DNA of 64,000 bases from NCBI RefSeq assembly GCF_016801865.2, contig NC_068939.1:91842879-91906878 (forward strand), read 5' to 3'. Of this stretch, positions 11,046-22,652 are shown piece by piece; the first letter of the stretch is position 1, and each line of letters begins with the position of its first letter. Both the position numbers and the translations under genes were made by a program. Source of the stretch: Culex pipiens pallens. Taxonomy: Eukaryota > Arthropoda > Insecta > Diptera > Culicidae. A model generated the notes under the pieces. The model had not been told where the DNA came from. It searched no databases and saw nothing but the letters and a program-made list of their open reading frames with translations.

Positions 11046-11700
11046 AATATCCGGATCTCAATTATATGCATGTAAACTATGTCCGGATCCATCAGCCGAC
11101 CCATCGTTGGTTAAGTAATTGAAAGGCCTTTCCAAAGAGTCCAAAACATTGAAGATCTGGCCACCCTGTCTCGAGTTATGACCACTTAAGTGATATTTAT
11201 GTACTTTTTTGAAGCCGGATCTCACTTAAATGTATGTAAACTATGTCCGGATTCATCGCCCGACCAATCGTTGGTTAGGTAATTAAAAGGCCTTTCCAAA
11301 GAGTCAAAAACATTGAAGATTTGGCAACCCTGTCTCAAGTTATGACCACTTAAGTGATATTTATGTACTTTTTTGAAGCCCGATCTCACTTAAATGTATG
11401 TAAACTATGTCCGGATCCATCATTCGACCCATCGTTGGTTAGGTTATTGAAAGGCCTTTCCAAAGAGTCCAAAACATTGAAGATCTGGCCACCCTGTCTC
11501 GAGTTATGACCACTTAAGTGATATTCATGTACTTTTTTGAAGCCGGATCTCACTTAAATGTATGTAAACTATGTCCGGATACATCATCCAACCCATCGTT
11601 GGTTAAGCAATCGAAAGAACTTTCTTACGAGTCCAAAACATTGAAGAACTTACAACCCTGTATCGAGTTATTACCACATAAGCTATATCTGTTTTTTTTC
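11046..11700 (+). repeat. 164-bp tandem repeat, about four units
   Basis: The marker tgtaaactatgtccggat recurs starting at 11071, 11235, 11399 and 11563, exactly 164 bp apart each time. Units 1-3 are very similar; the fourth is diverged. Each unit also holds ggcctttccaaagagtc and accacttaagtgatat, except where the last has decayed. Confidence 0.85.
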
Positions 11701-11880
11701 TGGATCTAAAAAAAGCTGAAATGTGTGTCCAAACCACTCATATTATCCTTTTTTGGTAAAAAGTGAGGAAGGCATCAACCACATAGGTGGATTAGGTTAG
11801 TTTTTGCTAATAACATTTTAGCAAAAATTTCTAAAAGTATGGTATCTTAAGGATAGTTTTTCCAAATTTAACGAGGATCG

Positions 11881-11945
11881 CAGGGACCATTCATAAACCA
11901 CGTGGACACTATTCTGAAACCTCAGACCACCCCCCCTCCCCCCGC
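11881..11945. mobile_element. One end of the C-rich MITE family
   Basis: Contains gggaccattcataaaccacg followed by a C-rich tract, like the left end of 9892-10060. No matching right end is visible nearby, so it is a truncated copy. Confidence 0.55.
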
Positions 11946-12539
11946 CATAGTAGTTTACCATTATCAGTCAAATCCGACGACCATTCCAGGAAGACTTTAA
12001 TTGTTCGTACATACTTTGAGTTGTTACAGAACCCTCAAATATTCACACCTGAGCAAATCATTGATTTTTTTTTTATTTGCTGTACAGTCATCCCACATAT
12101 TCGGAACACCCACAAATTCGGAACACTTTTGCCAAATGCAGCTTTTCTCTCGACCCTACTATTTTTATGACCTTTATTTGGTCATTTTCTTGCTATTTCA
12201 CTAGTAAAAGTAGTACTTTCTGAACAATAAACTTCATTTCAAGACTATTTTATCCAGAGCAGCAAAACACTGCCTCCAAATTGCCTGTTGAGCAATTCTC
12301 TGAGATTTCGGTCATTAGATTTTTTTTTTGTATTTTTTAATCCGGCTGAAACTTTTTTGGTGCCTTCGGTATGCCCAAAGAAGCCATTTTGCATCATTAG
12401 TTTGTCCATATAATTATCCATACAAATTTGGCAGCTGTCTATACAAAAATGTTATGTGAAAATTCAAAAATCTGTATCTTTAATTTAATTTTTAATTTAA
12501 CTTTTTGTCACTAAAACTTGATTTGCAAAAAAAACACCT

Positions 12540-13440
12540 TTTTAATTTTTTTTTATTTTTTGATATGCTTTAGAGGACATAAAATGCCAACTTTTCAGAA
12601 ATTTCCAGAATGGGCAAAAAATCTTTGACCGAGTTATGATTTTTTGAATCAATACAGATTTTTTTAAAAAATCGAAATATTGGTCGCAAAATTTTTTCAA
12701 CTTCATTTTTCGATGTAAAATCAAATTTGCAATCAAAAAGTACTTAAGTGAATTTTTGATAAAGTGCACCGTTTTCAAGTTATAACCATTTTTAGGTAAA
12801 AAACGAAGTTGACTTTATAGCAGTCGGCCACCATTGCTAGTACCAACCACTAGTGTCTTCCTTTTTATCTACAAGGACTTCGCCGCCCTGGGCTCCTAAG
12901 TGTATGAAAGTATGGCACGGAGCGACGGCGCCGAATACCCATACTTACACAAAGAATTTTAGAGCGCCCGCCGTGGGATTCGAACCGGCGACCTCTGGAT
13001 TGTGAGTCCAGTGCGCGGTCCGATTGATCCACACGGGCGGGACATTTTTAGGTAACTTTTGTGAAAATAGTCGCAGTTTTTCATTTTTTTAAATTAGTGC
13101 CCATGTTTGCCCACTTTTGAAAAAAATATTTTTGAAAAGCTGAGAAAATTCTCTATATTTTGCTTTATTGAACTTTGTTGAAACGACCCATAGTTGCTGA
13201 GATATTGCCATGCAAAGGTTAAAAAACAGGAAAATTGATGTTTTCTAAGTCTCACCCAAACAACCCACCATTTTCTAATGTCGATATCTCAGCAACTACA
13301 GGTCCGATTTCCAATTTTTAAATATGAAACATTCGTGAAATTTTCCGATCTTTTCGAAAAAAATATTTTCAAAAATTTAAAATCAAGACTAACATTTCAA
13401 ATGGGCGTAATATTGAATGTTTGCGAAGTCATTGTTTTGT
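12540..13440. repeat. Dispersed repeat family, type copy
   Basis: Marker phrases recur: aagtgcaccgttttcaag, gttgaaacgacccatagttg, gatatctcagcaacta-type and gaaattttccgatcttttcg. Related stretches are at about 15600-16330, 19133-19430, 25740-26420, 40760-41320, 41730-41820 and 43320-43520. Open frames in it are short and not shared between copies. Confidence 0.65.
12800..13042 (-). mobile_element. tRNA-derived SINE, 243 bp, inserted in the pogo-like element
   Basis: The direct repeat catttttaggtaa flanks it at 12787-12799 and 13043-13055. On the minus strand the 5' end (about 13039-12966) is tRNA-like: cccgtgtggatcaatcgg head, a five-pair anticodon stem ctgga/tccag around a seven-base loop, and a perfect B box ggttcgaatcc. 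The body then contains a gtatgg...ccatac hairpin and ends in a T-rich/A-rich tail. A functional tRNA is unlikely because the acceptor stem is poor and the unit has a SINE tail. Confidence 0.8.
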
Positions 13441-13739
13441 AAAAAATATGTACTCCTGGAGAGAATAAAAAGTTTGTTTACATCGTAAGAAAAAAAGTGT
13501 TCCGAATTTGTGGATTTCAAGCGTCAATATTTTTCTTTGAAAACTTGATATAAAACGTAAAAATGTACAGCCGGTCTATACATCAATCGAAAGATCGCAA
13601 GAAAAGCTTTCACATGAAGGTAAAAGCAATTCATTATGTTCAATTATCGACTTTATATGATTTGTTGAACATTGGCCGATCTGTAAACTGTTCCGAATAT
13701 GAGGGATGAGTGTACCAAAAAAAGAAAGTTGGACTTCCG

Positions 13740-15600
13740 ATCTTGACAAGATTTATGTGCATCTGTTTTAGTAGCGTACAGAAACGAACAAAAAGTATTG
13801 CAAGGCGCCACAATATTTTTGTTCAGGGGTCATAAGCTTTGAAGGAGCCGCATGATGGTTTTTAAGAATAGATTGATTTTATACATGATACATTAAAATG
13901 ATTACTGAATGATTCAACATCCTGAAAAAAACAAAATTCTGTCGATTCCTGTATGTAAAAATGATTTCATTTTTAAATTTTATAGCAGTATTATCTTCCG
14001 TTTCATTTGTATAAACAGAGAGTTAAAGAGATTGCGGTAGGTCAGGAAAAGCATAAATTTTCCAGTTCAGAAAAAAAACTGCTCTGCAATGTGTCCTTGC
14101 GGGTTACCTCACATTAAAAAAATGATTAAAGCTTTAAAATTCCTCGCGCTTCAAACTGATCCATATTGATGCCAACATCTATCATAAATGCAAATGATTG
14201 TGCATATTTTCGTCTTAATCCCACACCAAAACGGTATGGATACACGACAAAGCGAGAAGCCCGCCCCGGTGGAAACCAACCGATGGCAAAGCTCGATGAG
14301 TTACACTTGCACCGACGTGCTCCGCAAGCAACCTCCAGCCGACCTTCCGAAAGACAACAACGCGGCACATTGAACGCGCGCGCGGTCTGTGTCGTTTACA
14401 CGATGTCCTAGAAATGTGACACCGACGTGCTGGCCACCAACACCGGCACCGGTAAGGACCAACCTGGATCACCCGGCGAAACAAAGCTCGCACCAGAAAC
14501 CGGTAACCCGGGCTTTCGTTCCTCGGCGAACGTCCAAATGCAATGCAAAATCCAAGCTAGGAAGTGTGTTTCAAGCGTCCTTTCCTTTACGACTTCTTGG
14601 AAATATGCTGTAGGGCCAGTGGTTCTCTGAGGATTGTCAGTACTAAAGCACTAAAATACTGAAACCAAATTCTTATCCCAGTTTCAGAACCACTTCCTAG
14701 AAAGTCCAGAGTCACCACTACCAGGTAAAAGCTTTGTTACAATTGACGATTTCTTTCTCTTTACAAAAAGTGTAAAAGTGGGTGGTGGTGGTGGTTTTAG
14801 CAAGCGAAAGCTTTGTGTTGTTCCATCGTTCTCACTGCTGGAAATGCCACAAAGAGCGAGTGAGGAACCAGAACAGCACAACGAACGGTATTATTTCGGT
14901 TTTGAATTCCTCAGTTGGGCATAAATGTCGGTTGATGGTGGGTGTTCACGAGGCCTCACTACGAGCCTTTGTTGTGCGACTGATTGTGAGGGGAAATCGT
15001 TAACACTTACATTTCACTACCGACTACATTCTCTTGCAGGAAAGAGTCTGTTGTAATGGGTTACCCCCCGAGAAAACAGCACCGAATCGTTTTGAGCTAC
15101 AAGAAATAATTGAATAATTAAATTCTGCCTCAATTAAATGGCTATTATAGATGCTACCATTGTGATAGGATTACTCGCATACTAATGGGTGTTCTCCGGG
15201 GTTTTGTAGCAAATTTGCATAAACCCGTCTGGAGCTTTATTCTATTACGTTGTTCTGTTGGGGATAAATTAAACCACTTCTCACACGTTGGTGGTGTTTG
15301 CAATTTAATTCTTTTTTAGCTGTTTTGGAATTGAGTCCAAAAAAAGCATTCAGGAAAAACTTGGGATTAGATTACGCCCCAAGTTCCTTCTTGTCTATTT
15401 TAATGATTGCAGTACATCTGAGTAACCTCAAAATTGTGTTGCAAAAATTAAGACGGCCAGGCATAGTAAGCTTTGCAATTACCACAGAGACCGATTCTGT
15501 TATTTCACAGGGGAAGAAGGATGCGTGGACCTGGACATACCGTACCAAACGCTCCTAATCAATTGGGGTGTGGTGCAATTTCCGTAACTTTAGTCTTGAT
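13740..15600. other. Largely unique DNA with a GC-richer island, no gene assigned
   Basis: 14160-14600 is markedly GC-rich and carries several overlapping frames of 60-92 codons on both strands, none with recognisable domains or a compatible splice pattern. It may be a regulatory or intronic block of a larger gene. A TG-rich tract (ggtggtggtggt) lies at 14782-14796. Confidence 0.4.
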
Positions 15601-16330
15601 TATAAAAATTTGTTCATGTAAAAAAAAGATCGGAAAATTTCACAAATGTTTCATTTTTCAACATTGAAAATCGAACCATTGGTTGCAGAGATATCGACAT
15701 TAGAAAATGGATGGATGTTTGGGTGAGACTTAGAAAACTTAAATTGTCCTGTTTCCTTTTCTAAGGGCCGCTGTATATCAGCAACCAGAGGTCCAATCTT
15801 CAAAGTCCCTTTCACAATTTTGTAGCAAATTTTCTATACTTAAAAAAATAATTCTTAAATGGTCACTCACGGTCACTATTTTTAAAAATCGAAAAACTGC
15901 TAATTTTTTATATCAAAAAATCTGTCACGTACTTTTCGATTGCGAATTCAATTTTAAATTAAAAAATGAGGTCAAAAAATATTCTATGCAATTTTTATTT
16001 TTTACAAAAATTACTTTTTTTCCAAAAAATCATAACTCGGCGGCAGAACTTTTGACCATATGGCTATGGCTCAAAAGTTGCGGGTTTTGTCGCCTAAAAC
16101 ATATCAAAATAAAAAAATACGTATTTTGGGAAATAGAATTTTTGTGAAAAAAATTATTGGCATTTTTTCTGTGTACCTATTTTTTTTTCAATAGTCCTCA
16201 ACAATACCGACAACTTTGCCCAAGACATCAAATTGATCAGAAAATTCACTCAAAAGTAACAGCTGTTTGAATATTTACTCACCATTTTTGTATGGACAGC
16301 TGCCAAAATTGTATACACGGTTGTTGGTTG
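15600..16330. repeat. Dispersed repeat, second copy
   Basis: It shares markers with 12540-13440, including cggaaaatttcacaaatg, gagatatcgacattag and a phrase around tgtatggacagctgccaaa. Noncoding. Confidence 0.6.
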
Positions 16331-16697
16331 AATATAATTAACAATTGGTTGAATATTTAAAAGATGAACTTGGGTTTGTTTACGTTTGTCATTTGAGGTC
16401 AGGATTCGAACAAGAGCGGTCGATTTGTTGAGTTTGTGTTGTTAATTGTGAAGTAAGAGGATGTGAAAATCATACTATTTGGCTAAGTTGAAGTGGCAAA
16501 TCAAAGTGTTGCAACTGGGGAGGTGGAATTGGTGAGTAAGTTTGTTGATGATTTCTTTGCGGGTGATAAATTATGAAGAGCAAGAGGACGACCTTCGCCG
16601 TGAGGACCTCTGATGCGAGTGAGTTGAACACGTAACAAGAATGTTTGATGGAAAGTGAGGGCAGTAGAAGGGAGATGCGGGCCAACTCTTAACGGAT

Positions 16698-18235
16698 AGA
16701 GCAGCCCGGGCAAATTTAACAAAATGTTGGTTAATTCAAGTAAGTATGGGTTTATTTTTGCACAATAATATATCTTATGTGATTCTTATTAAAAAACTGA
16801 ATCATTAAAAATATTCGTGCTTACGATGGATAAAATCTTAATGAACCATTCTTTTTTTCAGAATCATCAATTATAAAATACATAGAAATGCAACATAAAA
16901 ATAGAAATGAAGTAAAATATCAAAAAATAAAAATATTTAAAAGAAGATAATTATTTCTTGAAAGTTTTGTTGCAATACGACTGCTCAATAAACTGGTAAG
17001 TTAAACTCATAATATTTTTTTCAGGAATCGGAGTACGTTGAATAAATTAAATCAAATGCAGTGAAAGTGTGTTGCCAAAATTATTTTTTAAATAATGCAA
17101 GCTTGGTAAGTAGCATTATTGATATTTCTTCTTTCCTCATTATAATTACATTTATTTACGTTCCTTTTTTCAGTTTATTGCCGAAGTTATGAATTTTGTA
17201 TTAAATTACTAATAAATTTCACATGTGTATTTGCAGCAAAAGGTTCATTTTGGTGAAAATTCTGTGTCCCATCACAAGAAACATAACTAAACCTGAGACC
17301 GTTGTAGATGATGATGACTTATCGGATGATTTCACAGTGATGGTAAGTAAATACAACACTTAATTTTAAACAACATAATAAAAATATAAGCTTAAAACTT
17401 GGTGAAAATTTTGCTCGGTTTTTATTTTTAAGAAATTCACGAGAAATTAGTAATATGCTTTTTTATTATTTTTTAGATTAATGCAACGTAATTTTTAAAA
17501 ACATTAGTCAAACTTTACATGTTTTATACCAAAGTAAAACAAAGTTTTGTTTTGATGCTTTTTATCAGTAATTTAACAACTTAATGCAAAAAAAAAACAA
17601 ATTAGTACAAAAAGTTAAATTTAAAGGCAGAATAAATACGAAAATAAAAACACTCAGCATTAATTTACTGCAAATTCAATAAAAATATTGATAACAACAG
17701 CTAATTATTGACTACATGTACAAATATTTTTCTGTATTCAAGTAAGACATTAGTTAAAATATAGCTAGAAATTCGGCACAGCCTATATCGTTAGATAATT
17801 AAAGAAAATATAAATCAAGACTTATATAAGTTATGTCTAATTAAGAAATGTTTTGTTATATACCACAATTAATTTGTTGCATGCAAAAATATTTCGGTTG
17901 ATACAACGAAAAATAATTGTTGAAAAATAGTTGAAAAATATGTCCCAGCCAGTTTTTAACAGAGTATTCCACAATATTTCAGCTGAAAACAAAAAAATAT
18001 TAGTTAATTTTCTGAAAAAAATATTCTGGCAGTCGACTGCTAGATTTTTTTTCGGCCATTTAACCAACAAAAATGGCAATTCCAACTATTTTTTTAGTTA
18101 ATTTTAGTTACTGGTGGTCAGCAATTTCGGGTTAACAAAATCAACAATCGATTGTTGAAAAAAAGCTGTGTAAAAAATTAACCCATACTTTTAGTTAAAT
18201 TAACCAAGATTTTCTTAGATTTGCCCTGGCCGGTC
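16698..18235. mobile_element. Element with imperfect inverted ends and exon-like segment
   Basis: gggcaaatttaacaaaatg at about 16709 and its inverted counterpart around 18180-18225 define imperfect ends, followed inward by mirrored gttaatt and gtatgggtt motifs. Inside are GT/AG-bounded blocks. The clearest is 17236-17342, between tttgcag and gtaagtaaat; one frame reads through it entirely and ends in an acidic VVDDDDLSDDF stretch. That frame is not kept in the second copy. A degenerate element with a former intron-containing gene is the simplest reading. Confidence 0.4.
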
Positions 18236-18242
18236 CCTCCGT

Positions 18243-19150
18243 GTACAAAAGAAGATAATTAACATTTTAAAAATGCTTTTGAAAGAAGACTGGTAAGTAG
18301 AGCTCAAAATATTGTTTTCAGGAATCGTAGTACATTGAATAAATTGTAGTTGGTAAGTAGCATTTTTGATATATTTTGATAATTACATTTATTTACATTC
18401 CTTTTTTCAGTTTATAGCCGAAATTAAGATTTTTGTATTAAATTACTAATAAATTTCATATGTCAATTTGCAGCGCAAGGTTCGCTTTGGTGTAAATTCT
18501 GTGTCCAACCACAAGAAAAATATCTAAACCTGAGACCGTTGTAGATGATGATGACTTATCGGATGATTTTACAGTGATGGTAAGTAAATACAACACTTAA
18601 TTTTATACAACATATAAAAATATAAGCTTAAAATTTGGTGAAAATTTAAATCGGTTTCTATTTTTTAGGAATTCACGAGAATTTAAACATCTTTTTTAAA
18701 TATGTTTAACAAAATTTGTAATTTGTTTTCTTTATTATTTTTTTAAATTCACGCAGCGTCATTTTTTAAACATTATTCAAACTTTACATTTTTTATAACA
18801 ACAGTAAAAACAGTTTTTTTGTTATGCTTCTTAACAGTAATTTAATAACTTCATGCAAAAAAAAAAAAAAACAAACAAATAAGTACAAAAAGTTAAAATT
18901 TTAGGCAGAATAAATGCGAATATTTTTCTGTATTCAAGTAAAACATGTTTTAAAAATATAGCTAGAAATTCGACCCAGTCTGTACCATTATATAATTAAA
19001 GAAAATATATATCGACACTAACATTGTTGAAAAATAGTTAAAAAATTTGGTCCAGCCTGTTTTTTACAGAATATTCCACAATATTTCAGCTGAAAACAAC
19101 AAATTTTTAGTAAATTTTCTGAAAAAATATTCTAGCAGTCAACTGCTAGA
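18243..19150. repeat. Second, diverged copy of the 16.9-18.0 kb segment
   Basis: The order of blocks repeats: aggaatcg, ttggtaagtagcat, the exon-like block now at about 18475-18580, then a tatttcagctgaaaacaa block ending in gtcaactgcta. In this copy the frame that is open in copy 1 meets a TAA early in the exon-like block, so coding is lost or never existed. Confidence 0.6.
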
Positions 19151-19430
19151 AGACCCATACAGAGACTTGTATGGGTGAACCAATGACACAAAATAGCTTC
19201 TTTGGTCATAGGGAAGGACCCCACAAAATTTGAGTCAAATAAAAAAATACAAATAAAATATATTTCCGGTTTTGGTAGAGATTTGCTTATGTGTTTTTTT
19301 TGCCTGGCTTTACAAAATGTTATAAAGGTCTGCATTTCATTCTCAAATCCCAATTGCCAGGCTTTGTGAAATACTATCAATTTCAAATATCTTGGACACA
19401 TTTCAGTCTTCAAAGGGCTTTTTCTCAAAA
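19133..19430. repeat. Dispersed repeat fragment
   Basis: Related to 25800-25880 in opposite sense of context: ggtgaaccaatgacacaaaa and ttctttggtcatagggaag have mirrored matches there. Noncoding. Confidence 0.5.
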
Positions 19431-20960
19431 ACTTGTTTGCCTTCCATAATTACCATTCTGTGAATGGAGCCATTGCCATCCAATGCCAACAATTTCAATT
19501 TCTACTTTTTTTCCTCCTCGTAAAAGCTTTCCCAAGCAACAGTTGCAACAAGCGTGCAAAAACACCGACAACCTCAAAGCATAAATCCGTTTAATGGGAC
19601 TGTTGCAACCATGTTTGCTTCTGTGAAAGTATATGACGCTCCGTTCCGCCCCTCCTTGGCGTTGGCAAACGACCAAAAACGATGTTATTAAAACGGCTGA
19701 CTCTATGTTCTCGGGGAATGAAAGCAAAGCAAAGCAGAGAGAATGTTTCCGGCAGGAATTGCGATTAAAGTTGGACACACCATTAGTCGGGAAGGAATCC
19801 GGCACAGGCCTCTGGAGAACCTGAAGAAGAGGGGACATTCCTGATGGACTCGTAGCTTTTTTGGATCTGGCAGTGGCTGCTGCTGCCGTTGTCCAGGATT
19901 ATGTGTTCCAATATTGGGCCAGGCCGTCCCAACGGGCAGAACGGAAAATGGGACAAAGCAAAGGATATATAATGCAATTTCTGTCAGCACACCGACGACG
20001 GTTCCGACCAAAGTCCCATCGCGTGGCCATCACATCACATCATCGTAACTGTGTCCCTCGGAAGGGAAAATCGACGAGGAAATGTCCTTGCTCCGCATTT
20101 CACACGTTGGCACCTTTTGCGCTCCCTCGAACGGCAGAAACAAGGTAAGGTAAGGTTCGCGATGACCGCGCGTCCTTCGAGTCCTTCGTGTCTTTGTGTT
20201 CGGTGTGCAAACAACGAAACGAAATGAGAAGTGAACGATGTCCTTGGCGATGCTTCTGTGTGATGGAAGAAGGATTCAATCATTACCGACCGAGGATGAA
20301 TCAGAAATGGCTCTAATTGGTTCCACCAGGGAATGTGAGAAGTTATTTCATCTTTGAGGCTTTTGCGATGATGCATTAGGTTTCAAACATGATCAAAACG
20401 GTTGTATGGCACAGATACGACATAATTGTAGCTGTTTCTTTTTGATGAAGTTTTCTTCGCTTCTTAAGGACATAAAAAGTAAATAGTTTCATGGTGGAGT
20501 TGCAAATAGTATATTGAAGGTAAGAAACAAGAAAAACTTTAAGAGATTAAGTGTTAACATGCATGTAGAAAATCACAAAATTTCATATTACAGAAAATTT
20601 ACTAAAACCATTTAAAATGTGATTTTCAATCGCTCTTGAAAGTTTCATTAAGATATTTCATTATTTAACTGAGTAAGAGACGATTTAAACTCAAAAAATT
20701 GCCATGCACAAAACGGACTGTCAAACTTTGAGAGCATTTTTTTCGAATCACCGAGATGATTTACGATATCTTGAAATGGGATGGACCCAATTCTTGGAAA
20801 AAGTTTTGAAACTCTGCCATTTTTCTCTACTCAACTGTAATTTTTTTTTTATATATGTCATTTGAATTTAAATTTAATGCTCTTTTCGAATCTATAATAA
20901 CCCAGAAGTGTCATTTTACATTTAGATCAAAAATTTTCATTTTAATATTTCGTGTTTTTT
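19430..20960. other. Unique noncoding DNA, no gene assigned
   Basis: Frames of 60-137 codons overlap on both strands between 19425 and 20376 without domain similarity, hydrophobic signal or splice logic. Non-repetitive sequence of this type is usual for introns or regulatory DNA of large mosquito genes. Confidence 0.4.
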
Positions 20961-20986
20961 AACTTGTTAACATTGCCTATCGTTGA

Positions 20987-21061
20987 GGAGCAGCCGTGGC
21001 TGACTGGTTACGGTGTTCGCTTTGTAAGCGAATGGTTCTGGGTTCGATTCCCATCTGCTCC
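20987..21061 (+). other. tRNA-like SINE head (Thr-UGU-like)
   Basis: The 75-nt unit folds with a perfect seven-pair acceptor stem (ggagcag/ctgctcc), a five-pair anticodon stem ttcgc/gcgaa around tttgtaa (anticodon TGT), and a perfect B box ggttcgattcc. The A box has one mismatch. Its position exactly at the 5' end of the retrotransposed element argues for a SINE promoter rather than a working tRNA gene. Confidence 0.65.
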
Positions 21062-21119
21062 CAACGAGAAAGTTAAGAACACATAAATTTGAAATGATGA
21101 ATATGAACGAAAAATCAAA

Positions 21120-21194
21120 GTCGCTCGAGGCGGGGTTCGATCCTCCGTCCTTTGGATTGGTAAGCAAAAATGCTAACCACTAGGCCATGACGAC
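21120..21194 (-). other. Antisense tRNA-like unit inside the composite SINE
   Basis: On the minus strand it has a perfect A-box match (tggcctagtgg) and a near-perfect B box (ggatcgaaccc), 75 nt long with partly paired ends (gtcgtc/gagcgac). The anticodon arm does not pair well, so it is a decayed tRNA-like unit. Confidence 0.5.
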
Positions 21195-21868
21195 TTGGTG
21201 AGCGTGGACTGGAATTAGGAATACTGTTACAGAGAGCGAGTTGTGGCGCTATAACCACGGCAAATAGAGTCCAGGGCATTCGTGGAAATACAATGTCCCA
21301 TCCCAGAGGGTCCCGGAGTACCAAACCTTCTTAGCATGGTGCTCCCAACGAATACAACCAAATCTCGGAGCGTATGGTGGTGTGTCCCCACGCTTCTTCC
21401 TCCCCTGTCGATTCAGAATTGCGTTGTTGTTCGAACACTCAGTGCTCAAACTCAACCCAATTACGAGTCATCTCTGCGATACGGCTTTACGCAGTAGGCC
21501 TGGCCGGTTTAACGCTTGTGATGTTTCAATGCATTCCGATGCAATGACGCACTACAAATGTTAATAAATGACAAGAAGAGTGCTAGGCGTCATCTAACCT
21601 AAGGCACTCTCCAGGATCCCTTCGAAAGATTGGCTGCGCTAGGGTCTGATTAAATTAGATTAGATTAGATTAGATTGTTAACATTGCCTATCTTTTTTTT
21701 TTTTTGGTGAAATATTGCATGGAAAGTGACGAAACATATTTTGTCTGAGCAGTTTTAGGGGTTTCTCTTTATATTTGTTTATTTTTGGGGGTTTTGTGCG
21801 GATCGCAAGACAACTGAAAATAGGTCAAACGAATTTTATTTTGCAAATCTGGTCTTTTTCGAGTTTAG

Positions 21869-21874
21869 TTTATT
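21869..21874 (-). promoter_or_regulatory. Poly(A) signal of NDUFV3-like copy A
   Basis: AATAAA on the minus strand about 60 nt past the stop codon, conserved at the same place in copy B. Confidence 0.6.
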
Positions 21875-21932
21875 TTATCAAATATATTTTGTAGCTAACC
21901 CAATAAATTTAATAGGATTTTTCTTGGATTTT

Positions 21933-22418
21933 TCAATTTTTCGTCTCACTCTTGTCAGAACCACATTTCGGTCTTTCTTCAATCTTAGCTTCTTGGCAAA
22001 CTGATTTCTCGTCCCGAGCTTCGCCATCACCCTTCCCCTCCTTGGAGTCCTCCCCACAATCGTCCTCCACACAACTCGGTGGTGGATTCTTCTTTCCCGA
22101 TCCATCGTCCCACGGCTTTACCTCCACGACGTAACAACTCTTGGTGGTCTGCTCGGCCAGGTCTCGATCCTCCAGGGCACTCGGCTGGGGCTGGTACATA
22201 CACTGCATGGCCATCGCCAGGTTGTAGAAGGTGTAGTTGTGATAGGAGAAGTATTCCGGGTTCTTGTACGAGGCGGCTGGCTTGGTGGCGTAGAGATTCT
22301 GAAGAATTTTAATCAGTTGTATGATTTTGATCTCGCAAGCAATGATTTAACTTACTTGATAAATTGACACGGGTGGACCAATGGAATATTTGATTAAAAA
22401 TCTCGGAATTGAATTCAT
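21933..22418 (-). CDS. NDUFV3-like complex I accessory subunit, copy A (short form)
   Basis: Exons 22418-22356 (21 codons) and 22298-21933; the 57-nt intron has gtaagt and cag borders. The product is 142 residues. Exon 1 encodes a basic, Ser-rich MNSIPRFLIKYS presequence typical of mitochondrial import. Exon 2 carries YKNPEYFSYHNYTF followed by PQPSA, matching the conserved C-terminal motif of NDUFV3, the small flavoprotein-module subunit of NADH:ubiquinone oxidoreductase. A Lys/Glu/Asp-rich tail follows, longer than in vertebrates. Relative to copies B and C it lacks about 45 codons just after the presequence by an in-frame deletion. It is divergent from the CGP pseudogene at 22653. Confidence 0.75.
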
Positions 22419-22652
22419 ATCTGTTGAGATTCTGAAAAGATTTAGATTATATTTTAACATCAGCAACCTGTGATTCACAACTTTGTTGAAACACTTTTGC
22501 TAAGTAGCCAGAAGTCAATCTCTAGAATGTCATTTCAGCTAGCTGATTTTTGTTTGGACCTTGAAGAGAACAATCGCAAAATTGAAGACCCCTGAAAAAA
22601 GTTCAAGCCTTTCTGAAGAACATTCAGCAAGTTTCAACTAAGATCATTCAAA

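Larger units (their letters stand above)
10711..11795. mobile_element. Nonautonomous element carrying a tandem array
   Basis: It begins ttgccttcctcactgaggta and ends with the inverse motif gtgaggaaggc followed by an accacataggtgg hairpin. A related but array-free copy lies at 43755-44279 in reverse orientation, which fixes both ends. The interior has a TG-rich microsatellite and four 164-bp tandem units, and no credible gene. Confidence 0.6.
12085..13712. mobile_element. pogo/Tc1-type nonautonomous element flanked by TA
   Basis: The left end is cagtcatcccacatattcgg after TA (12083-12084). The right end is the near-inverse, ccgaatatgagggatgagtg, before TA (13713-13714). Subterminal motifs cacaaattcggaacac (12110-12126) and gtgttccgaatttgtg (13498-13513) are also mirrored. 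The interior is a dispersed repeat found elsewhere in the window plus a nested SINE. No transposase frame is present. Length 1628 bp. Confidence 0.7.
20982..21674 (+). mobile_element. Composite SINE: tRNA head, antisense tRNA-like unit, LINE-type pentamer tail
   Basis: An 18-bp target duplication, ttgttaacattgcctatc, lies at 20964-20981 and 21675-21692. The element starts with a well-formed tRNA-like unit, has a second tRNA-like unit on the opposite strand, then about 450 bp of other sequence and ends in tandem attag units. Head, long duplication and short-repeat tail are signs of target-primed reverse transcription. It lies at the outer edge of duplicated block A. Confidence 0.8.

Noticed and set aside
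14126..14630. GC-rich overlapping frames as a gene
   Set aside because: Frames exist on both strands, none with domain, signal or splice support.
19425..20376. Frames of 90-137 codons as host genes
   Set aside because: They overlap on both strands without family features.
20987..21061. Functional tRNA-Thr gene
   Set aside because: It folds well but sits exactly at the 5' end of an element with an 18-bp target duplication and a pentamer tail, so a SINE head is more likely.
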